NCBI GenBank assembly: GCA_002317295.1
Contig: DCIY01000013.1
Location: 1-29,195, forward strand
Length of the DNA stretch: 29,195 bases
DNA from: Bacteroidales bacterium UBA1714
GTDB lineage: Bacteria > Bacteroidota > Bacteroidia > Bacteroidales > Paludibacteraceae
Direction: 5' to 3'
Shown here: positions 24,901 to 29,195 of the stretch, one piece after another
How positions within the stretch are numbered: position 1 is the first letter of the stretch
Layout: the number at the start of each line of letters is the position of its first letter
Notes under the pieces: generated by a model
The model's database searches: none
Told to the model about the DNA's origin: nothing
Seen by the model: only the letters and a program-made list of their open reading frames with translations
Position numbers and translations under genes: made by a program

Positions 24901-25344
24901 TTGAACGCTCACACCGGCAGCACGACCTTCCAGACTGCGGCTGATATCCGCCACACCGTCCATTTTGGCCTTCTCGGCATCCACCTTCGTGGTCGCACCG
25001 GTAAACAGACGCTTGTCCTGCTTGACCATACCGGTCACAACGACTTCCTCAATCTGATGAGCATCGGGCGTTAAGGTGACATGCACCACCGGCTTGACAG
25101 CGACCTTCTCGGTTTTGTAACCAATGTAGGAGATGGTGATAAATTTGATACCCGTTGGAACCGTAATCTCAAAATTACCGTCCAAGTCGGTCGCAGTACC
25201 TAAATTGGTACCATCAATCTCCACCGATGCTCCAATGGCACCCAGTCCCGTTTCATCCAGCACTACACCTTTGACCAGCGTCTGGGCAAAGCCCCAGGAA
25301 ATGGCCAAAAACAGGCTGCAAAATAGTAGTAAAAATTTTCTCAT
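21991..25344 (-). CDS. SusC/RagA family TonB-linked outer membrane protein
   Basis: A TonB-dependent outer membrane transporter of 1117 residues from the ATG at 25344 (MRKFLLLFCSLFLAISWGFAQ); an in-frame ATG at 25362 adds six residues before the signal peptide. Order of domains: signal peptide; carboxypeptidase-D regulatory-like domain (about 22-100: VKGVVLDETGLGAIGASVEI, then ISYIGYKT); TonB box region (IEEVVVTGMVKQ); plug domain with SIYGASSPLWVVDGVV and ILKDGSATSIYGARAMAGVI; and a long beta-barrel ending in NPRQVTFSVRLGL, the usual aromatic/Leu terminus. It leads the operon behind a strong promoter. It works with the SusD partner to import a ligand, probably not a glycan, given the neighbours. 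Confidence 0.95.
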   Translation of the reverse strand: MRKFLLLFCSLFLAISWGFAQTLVKGVVLDETGLGAIGASVEIDGTNLGTATDLDGNFEITVPTGIKFITISYIGYKTEKVAVKPVVHVTLTPDAHQIEEVVVTGMVKQDKRLFTGATTKVDAEKAKMDGVADISRSLEGRAAGVSVQNVSGTFGSAPKIRIRGTTSIYGASSPLWVVDGVVQENVQEMSASDLSSGDAETLVSSAIAGINADDIESIQILKDGSATSIYGARAMAGVIVVTTKKAKAGQVHLNYTGEFTYRMIPTYADYNICNSQEQMSIYQELERKGWLEYSTLASAKNSGVYGRMYDLINSAEAGGYGIENTTAAKNAYLRQAEYINTDWFKELFNNTIMHTHSLSLTAGTERARVYASMSAMQDPGWYKASEMTRFTGNVNSSFDILPSNAKQKLTINLVTNASYRKQKAPGTISSQTDPITGVVSREFDINPFSYAMNTSRAMDPKQTYRRNYCDFNINDELEQNYLDYKITEVKFQGEINYKPIRGLEISGLGAIRYESTKMEHNILDNSNQARAYRAGIDPENNTIRDANSFLYTDPDDPNALPISVLPQGGIYDLTEYSMRSIDFRGSVSYNNGFGANEDHIISLYAGAELNSTDRQGTWFRGWGYQYDNGGIPYTDYRLFKQSQEENSNYYANSLTYIRNLAFFGTASYSYQGKYTVSGTVRYEGSNMLGKSRSARWLPTWNASAAWNAQDEGWWRPTFGKWWTLAKLRASYSLTANRGPSSISNSLAIFEAYQPWRPLTNVTETGIQLAALENSELTYEKKQELNVGTDLGFVDSRINLMVDVYKRWMYDQIGVVQTMGVGGATQKYANNAEMEAHGVEVTLSTLNIKTKDWTWTTDFTFSYNETMITKLGSNPQIYNLVYGLDYREGYSHGSVFSIPFAGLTEEGLPTFYTDAAHTKTTMTDIDLQSYTDIDFLKYEGTLDPKFNGGFRNTIGWKDLTLDIFFTYSAGNVVRLDPLCYVYSSEYSDLTASMKEMKNRWMVPGDEAITTIPTIATKRQYQEVSNLNIAYSCYNLSDQRIAKGDFIRLKEVSLAYALPKKLFEGQTAVSSFSMKLSATNICLLYADKKLNGRDPEFYNTGGVSSANPRQVTFSVRLGL

Positions 25345-25382
25345 ATTTTTGTATAAATGCATTCAATGCCAAATTAAGCGTG

Positions 25383-25414
25383 CAAAGATACAACTTTTTT
25401 TTGATACTACCAAA
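25383..25414 (-). promoter_or_regulatory. Promoter of the SusC/SusD operon
   Basis: On the minus strand, TTTG (25414-25411), a 20-bp spacer and TATCTTTG (25390-25383) match the Bacteroidota consensus. The leader to the ATG at 25344 is about 30 nt. The rest of the 186-bp gap up to 25548 is AT-rich, with one weak hairpin (CACC/GGTG near 25534) and no clear terminator for the M16 peptidase gene. Confidence 0.88.
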
Positions 25415-25548
25415 TAAAAAACGGAAAAAAATACTTTTCCCGTCTTTTTTATACAAAATGTCACTTATTGTGGGCATTTTTAGATTATTTTGTGCGTTTT
25501 TTGAGAATTTTTCTTACACTTAGTATTTCGAACACCTCGTTTTGGTGA

Positions 25549-26802
25549 TTATTCGTAAGTTAAGAGGTTGATTTGGTCGGGTTGATACACCTGGTTGGCG
25601 ACTTCCCATAGCATATCCGGCGTCAGATTTTGCAGTTTTTCATAGGTCTGTTTCCAGGTCGGTGCGCAACCGAAATACAGCATCTGCTTGGCCATGGCCA
25701 ATGCATTGTTTTCCCGGTTTTCCGCACTGATGGCCATTTGACCGTGAATCTGTTGTAAGGCATGCTTGAACTGATTGGCGGACAAGGGTTTGGCGCACAA
25801 TTGGCGCAGTTCGCTCATACAACGGTCGATACATTCCTGCTTGTGCTCGGGTTCGCAGGCAAAATAGATATTCCAATACCCGCAATCACTCAACGGGGTA
25901 TATTGCGATTCTACCGTGTACACCAAACCGTATTGTTCTCTCAGACTCAGGTTCAACCGGCTGCTCAGGCTGCCACCGCCTAAGATATTGTTTATCAGGT
26001 ACATGGCCAGTTGCTTGTCATGCCCCAACTCATAACAACCTCCGCCCATCATCACATGCGTTTGGTGCGTGTGCTTCTTGTACGACAATTCTTGGCCGGC
26101 GCTCACTTGCGGACACAGACGGGGCAATGGCGCATCGTGTGTTATCCCATCACGGTGGAGCAATGCTTTTTCCACAATATGCACAAACGCCTTGGCGTCG
26201 ATATTGCCCTGACAAAAAATGACCATTCGGTCTTCGCGATAGTTCTCATTGCGCCATTGGGTGGCAATCTTAGGCGAAGAACTGATGTGTTTGAGGCTCT
26301 TTTTGGTGCCTAATATGGGTTGCGCAAGCGGGTTGCCCTGAAAAATCAAACTCTCAAAATCATCGTAAATCAGTTCGCTGGGCGAATCGTTATAACTCTC
26401 TATTTCATCCCAAATCACCTGCACTTCCTTATCCGTTTCTTTCTTTTCAAACGTCGGTCGAAACACCATATTGGTAATCACCTGCATACCGCGGCGCACA
26501 TACGCCTTGGGAACCGCTGCATAATAGGTCGTCTCCTCTTTGGTGGTGTAGGCATTGATTTCACCTCCGACATCCTCCACCTGACGAATGATATCCCGGG
26601 CACTGAGATGTTTGCCGTCCGGTGTATAGGCCCCTTTGAACACACAATGTTCGATATAGTGCGCCATACCGCTGACACGGGCATCTTCGTCTCGCGTACC
26701 GGCTCCTATCATGATGCCGATGTAGCAAACTTCGGAGTCTGTCCATCGATGAACAATCCGAATACCGGATGGTAAAATATGATAAAAAGTTGGGTTATCC
26801 AT
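25549..26802 (-). CDS. M16 family zinc metallopeptidase
   Basis: A pitrilysin/processing-peptidase-like protein of 417 residues. The ATG at 26802 (MDNPTFYHILPSGIRIVHRW) is chosen because the longer frame runs back into the tRNA promoter on the other strand. The inverted zinc motif HYIEH is at 48-52, and an acidic stretch about 75 residues later (KEVQVIWDEIESY, 125-137) carries the third ligand, so the N-terminal half is catalytic. The C-terminal half (about 215-417) is the inactive M16_C fold with GGGSLSSRLNLSLREQYGLVY, the characteristic R-x-Y-type segment. There is no signal peptide, so it is probably cytosolic. The gene stands alone, divergent from the tRNA-Leu gene. Confidence 0.92.
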   Translation of the reverse strand: MDNPTFYHILPSGIRIVHRWTDSEVCYIGIMIGAGTRDEDARVSGMAHYIEHCVFKGAYTPDGKHLSARDIIRQVEDVGGEINAYTTKEETTYYAAVPKAYVRRGMQVITNMVFRPTFEKKETDKEVQVIWDEIESYNDSPSELIYDDFESLIFQGNPLAQPILGTKKSLKHISSSPKIATQWRNENYREDRMVIFCQGNIDAKAFVHIVEKALLHRDGITHDAPLPRLCPQVSAGQELSYKKHTHQTHVMMGGGCYELGHDKQLAMYLINNILGGGSLSSRLNLSLREQYGLVYTVESQYTPLSDCGYWNIYFACEPEHKQECIDRCMSELRQLCAKPLSANQFKHALQQIHGQMAISAENRENNALAMAKQMLYFGCAPTWKQTYEKLQNLTPDMLWEVANQVYQPDQINLLTYE

Positions 26803-26820
26803 GAAAATATTCTTAAAATA

Positions 26821-26852
26821 TTTGGTCAATTCATTTATTTTTTGTACTTTTG
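26821..26852 (+). promoter_or_regulatory. Promoter of the tRNA-Leu/lipoprotein transcript
   Basis: TTTG at 26821-26824, a 20-bp spacer and TACTTTTG at 26845-26852 form a near-perfect Bacteroidota promoter 21 bp before the tRNA 5' end. The same box sequence drives the DUF3990 cassette. Confidence 0.88.
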
Positions 26853-26873
26853 CAGCCGATTTGCAAATGGCAT

Positions 26874-26953
26874 GCGGCATTGGCGGAATTGGTAGACGCG
26901 CTAGACTTAGGATCTAGTTCTCACGAGTGTAGGTTCGAGTCCTATATGCCGCA
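26874..26953 (+). tRNA. tRNA-Leu (anticodon UAG)
   Basis: The cloverleaf can be folded by hand. The acceptor stem pairs 26874-26880 with 26946-26952 (GCGGCAT/ATGCCGC) and the discriminator base is A26953. The D-arm carries GGTAGACGC. The anticodon stem CTAGA/TCTAG encloses loop CTTAGGA with anticodon TAG. A short variable arm of the class II type follows, then the T-arm with GTAGG, TTCGAGT and CCTAT. CCA is not encoded (CAT follows). Confidence 0.95.
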
Positions 26954-26957
26954 CATT

Positions 26958-27485
26958 ATGAAACATCAATTCCTTATCCTTATCTCTCTGGGTCTCATGG
27001 CATTCGGTTTGAACTCCTGTTTGGACAACGCTCAGTCCCACTACACCCCCTCGTTGTATTTCACCGATTTTTATGTCAATCCGGTCTTCTCGCACGATAC
27101 ATTGATGGGTGCAAGTGATACCCTGCTGGCTTCCTACGATACGCTGCTCAATGTGTATGTATTGGACACCATTCATTTTTCGGATTCCATCATTTTTGGT
27201 TTGGCTTGCGAAACCTATTCCAACAACCTCACGGCCGTGCGCATCAATTACGATACATCCGCTTTGGCGTTCTATGCCAATATCGATGACCTCAAACCCA
27301 TCATGACCGCATCGTCCAAACCCGAAATGATGCAGTTGTACTTCAATCCGGGTTATAACCTCGTCACATTTGGGGTAGGGTACAAGGGCAAGAAAGCCGG
27401 TTCCTATACGTTGGAGTTTGTGGGCGAATCGGATTCGGACCTCTCGCCAACCAAGTACGTGCTGGTGCAGCCGGTGGCCGAATAA
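26958..27485 (+). CDS. DUF-like lipoprotein of unknown function, co-transcribed with tRNA-Leu
   Basis: A 175-residue predicted lipoprotein: signal peptide MKHQFLILISLGLMAFGLNSC with Cys21. The mature part has two DTLL repeats (SDTLLASYDTLLNVYV), a beta-rich body, and a YNLVTFGVGYKGKKAGSYTLEF segment near the end resembling an immunoglobulin-like strand pair. I cannot assign a named family. The ATG lies 4 nt after the tRNA, with no room for a separate promoter, so it must come from the tRNA transcript. An in-frame ATG at 26946 lies within the acceptor stem and is unlikely to be used. The gene converges with mazG, with 3 nt between the stops. Confidence 0.75.
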   Translation: MKHQFLILISLGLMAFGLNSCLDNAQSHYTPSLYFTDFYVNPVFSHDTLMGASDTLLASYDTLLNVYVLDTIHFSDSIIFGLACETYSNNLTAVRINYDTSALAFYANIDDLKPIMTASSKPEMMQLYFNPGYNLVTFGVGYKGKKAGSYTLEFVGESDSDLSPTKYVLVQPVAE

Positions 27486-27488
27486 CGC

Positions 27489-28298
27489 TTACTCGTGCTG
27501 TTTGGCTTCCTGCCACAGCGCCTCCATCTCATCGAGACTCATATCACGCAGCGACTGACCCTGTTCAGTCGCTTTTTGTTCGATATAGTTAAACCGATGC
27601 ATGAACTTCTGATTGGTCTTCTCCAACGCATTATCCGGTTTGAGCTTGTACAGCCGAGCAGCATTCACCAACGCAAAGAGTAAATCGCCCAACTCTTCTT
27701 CCTGGCGTTCTCTGGCCTGTTCCGGGGAAAGAGATTCAGAGACAGGGGCCCTCAGTTCCGCCTCCAACTCGCCAATCTCTTCCTTGACCTTCTCCCACAC
27801 GTCCTCGCGCTTTTCCCAATCAAATCCGACATTGGCCACTTTGTCCTGAATGCGGTACGCCTTGACCAGGGAAGGTAACGAATCGGGAATGCCGGCCAGC
27901 ACGGTTTTGTTGCCGCCTTTCTCCTTCAGCTTCACCTGCTCCCACAACTTACACACCTCTTCGGCATTTTGAGCCGCTACTTCGCCATAGACGTGCGGGT
28001 GACGAAACACCAGTTTGTCCGAAATGCGGTTGCACACATCGGCCATATCAAAATCGCCTGTCTCGCTGCCAATCTTGGCATAAAAAACGACGTGCAACAA
28101 CACATCCCCCAATTCCTTGGCAATCTCGTCCTTGTCGTTACGAATCAGCGCACTGCACAACTCGTACGTTTCCTCTATCGTGTTTTGACGCAGCGATTCA
28201 AATGTCTGTTTCTTGTCCCAGGGACATTTCTCCCGTAACTCGTCCATAATCGTCAACAGACGGTCCATGGCTGCTAATTGTTCTTCTCGTGTATGCAT
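27489..28298 (-). CDS. mazG: Nucleoside triphosphate pyrophosphohydrolase MazG
   Basis: Hydrolyses (d)NTPs to monophosphates and pyrophosphate, a housecleaning activity in the cytoplasm. The 269-residue protein has the two tandem MazG domains of the full-length family. The first has CPWDKKQTFESL (25-36), EETYEL and ELGDVLLHVVFYA; the second has GFDWEKREDVWEKVKEEIGELE and EEELGDLLFALVNAARL. The metal-binding ExxE and ExxD pairs are present in both. The ATG at 28298 overlaps the 3' end of lpxH by 25 nt, so the two are co-transcribed. It ends 3 nt from the convergent lipoprotein gene. Confidence 0.95.
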   Translation of the reverse strand: MHTREEQLAAMDRLLTIMDELREKCPWDKKQTFESLRQNTIEETYELCSALIRNDKDEIAKELGDVLLHVVFYAKIGSETGDFDMADVCNRISDKLVFRHPHVYGEVAAQNAEEVCKLWEQVKLKEKGGNKTVLAGIPDSLPSLVKAYRIQDKVANVGFDWEKREDVWEKVKEEIGELEAELRAPVSESLSPEQARERQEEELGDLLFALVNAARLYKLKPDNALEKTNQKFMHRFNYIEQKATEQGQSLRDMSLDEMEALWQEAKQHE

Positions 28299-29068
28299 AA
28301 TTGTAAATTTCCGTTATCATCCATTTGTGCATAGGTCCACTGCCGGAAGCAGTCGCCCAATATCACCACACGCGATTGGGTGACCGTCATCAGATCCAAC
28401 TCGATATGGCGGTGACCAAAGATATAGTAATCATAGTGCTCCCCCCGTTGCTCCTGTTCCTTGGCGTACAACACCAACTCCTCCCGATCTTCCCCCTTGT
28501 ACCCACAAGGATGATTCAAATCACGCAGCCGGCTCTTTTTGGCCCATCGATACCCAATGGCATTGCCCACACAGGGCGGCACGCAACGGTACAAGGCCTG
28601 GGCGATGGGGTGGTGAAAAAGGGCGCGCAACCACTTAAACTTGCGTATCTTGCGCTGCACGGGTTTGGGCAGACGCTTCAGGTAGTCGCTGGGCACCAAT
28701 CCGTCTCCGTGGGCCATCAAGCAGCGCTTACCATGGAGTATGATGGTTTCCGGATGACGATGAATCGTCATGCCGGTCAGTTTGGCCAATTGACCAAAGG
28801 TCCAGATATCGTGGTTGCCGATAAAGAAATGAACGGCAATGCCGCTATCGGTCAGTTGACGAATGGCCTCCAGTACGGGGGAGTACTGACGCTTGCTCTT
28901 ATCCGGCCACAGGTACTCAAACCAGTAATCGAACAAGTCGCCTAAAATGTAGATTTCACGGGCGTCCTGACGCATCTGGTGTAATAACTCCACGAGCCCG
29001 GCCTGATGTGCTTGTGCATCAGACAGGGCTCTGGAACCAAGGTGGGCATCGCTCAGAAAATAAGTCAT
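28274..29068 (-). CDS. lpxH: UDP-2,3-diacylglucosamine diphosphatase (LpxH-type)
   Basis: A calcineurin-like metallophosphoesterase of 264 residues that fits the LpxH step of lipid A synthesis, making lipid X and UMP at the inner membrane. Metal-site motifs in order: SDAHLG (6-11, Asp7 and His9), GDLFDYW (43-49), GNHD (84-87), AHGDG (119-123) and GHRH (218-221). A basic amphipathic stretch (LPKPVQRKIRKFKWLRALF, about 133-151) fits membrane association and lies in the same region as the cap of LpxH. The start is 1 nt after the htpG stop. LpxH is a better fit than a generic phosphoesterase, but Bacteroidota members are divergent. Confidence 0.85.
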   Translation of the reverse strand: MTYFLSDAHLGSRALSDAQAHQAGLVELLHQMRQDAREIYILGDLFDYWFEYLWPDKSKRQYSPVLEAIRQLTDSGIAVHFFIGNHDIWTFGQLAKLTGMTIHRHPETIILHGKRCLMAHGDGLVPSDYLKRLPKPVQRKIRKFKWLRALFHHPIAQALYRCVPPCVGNAIGYRWAKKSRLRDLNHPCGYKGEDREELVLYAKEQEQRGEHYDYYIFGHRHIELDLMTVTQSRVVILGDCFRQWTYAQMDDNGNLQLCIHEKNN

Positions 29069-29069
29069 A

Positions 29070-29195
29070 TTATAACAAATCGACGCTGCGTTTCACAAAT
29101 TTGGCCAAAGCTTCACCCTTGAGCAAACCACTGGCCAGGAAGGCAATATCCACCAATTGCTTAATCCGCTCCTCCTCGCCTTTCCGCCTCTCCGC
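29070..29195 (-). CDS. htpG: HtpG (Hsp90 chaperone), C-terminal fragment cut by the window edge
   Basis: Only the last 41 codons and the TAA stop (29070-29072) are inside the window. The frame reads IKQLVDIAFLASGLLKGEAL and then AKFVKRSVDLL, which matches the C-terminal dimerisation tail of bacterial HtpG in Bacteroidota. The segment before it (AERRKGEEER) is a charged stretch encoded largely by the 8-bp repeat also seen at 14520-14655. It sits 1 nt upstream of lpxH on the same strand. The N-terminal ATPase region is outside the window. Confidence 0.82.
   Translation of the reverse strand, partial: AERRKGEEERIKQLVDIAFLASGLLKGEALAKFVKRSVDLL
29172..29195 (-). repeat. 8-bp repeat units inside the htpG reading frame
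   Basis: CTTTCCGC (29180-29187) and CTCTCCGC (29188-29195) are exact units of the 17-copy array at 14520-14655, and CTCCTCGC (29172-29179) is a degenerate third. Unlike the other array, these are coding. The array may continue beyond the window. Confidence 0.7.

Noticed and set aside
25530..25548. Terminator for the M16 peptidase gene
   Set aside because: Only a 4-bp stem (CACC/GGTG) and no T-run in the direction of transcription.
26850..26957. N-terminal extension of the lipoprotein gene through tRNA-Leu
   Set aside because: The extension reads the tRNA itself, a common false gene; the signal peptide begins at the ATG at 26958.

Overview
The window comes from a member of the Bacteroidota, most likely order Bacteroidales. 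It carries a SusC/SusD outer-membrane uptake pair, a secreted protein with a type IX secretion (T9SS)-style C-terminal domain, and lipoproteins with short lipoboxes. Four transcription starts show the Bacteroides-type promoter (TTTG, 20 bp, TAnnTTTG). The division and cell-wall enzymes (an MraY with an HDH motif, an FtsW with NLST) look like this phylum to me from memory. Genus cannot be fixed from the sequence alone.

Region 1 (1-2976, + strand, visibly AT-rich) is accessory. A long structured leader ending in an intrinsic terminator precedes three small envelope or secreted protein genes: a PEGA-type lipoprotein, a secreted PEGA-like protein and a jelly-roll-like secreted protein. A terminator closes that operon. 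A second operon with its own promoter holds three overlapping small genes (DUF3791, DUF3990 and a third helical protein). The middle protein looks like an ADP-ribosyltransferase-fold protein, so the cassette resembles a toxin-antitoxin or effector module.

Region 2 (3151-14480, - strand) is a compact division and cell-wall operon: rsmH, an ftsL-like gene, ftsI, murE, mraY and ftsW, followed by a secreted nuclease of the EEP family with a C-terminal sorting domain, then ligA and a DUF6913 gene. Most junctions overlap by 1-14 nt. murD, murG, murC, ftsQ, ftsA and ftsZ are not present, and mraY abuts ftsW directly.

Region 3 (14477-25414, - strand) is one long operon from a clear promoter at 25383-25414 to a terminator at 14477-14516. 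It encodes SusC, SusD, a zinc metallohydrolase lipoprotein, a DUF4302 lipoprotein and two large secreted proteins with matching short C-terminal motifs. It has no glycoside hydrolase, so a peptide, protein or metal-bearing ligand is a more natural guess than a glycan.

Region 4 (25549-29195) has an M16 peptidase (-), a tRNA-Leu(UAG) with its own promoter (+) whose 3' end lies 4 nt before a lipoprotein gene, and a minus-strand run of htpG (3' end only), lpxH and mazG.

The most unusual layer is a set of short tandem repeats placed directly at the 3' ends of minus-strand genes. One group has a period of about 7 bp, and nearly every unit in two of its arrays contains an overlapping stop and start (TARTG). 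In ligA and murE it is preceded by an 11-bp inverted-repeat core that encodes the last residues of the protein. The other group has a period of 8 bp; it fills the gap after the 458-aa secreted protein gene and reappears inside the htpG reading frame at the right edge.
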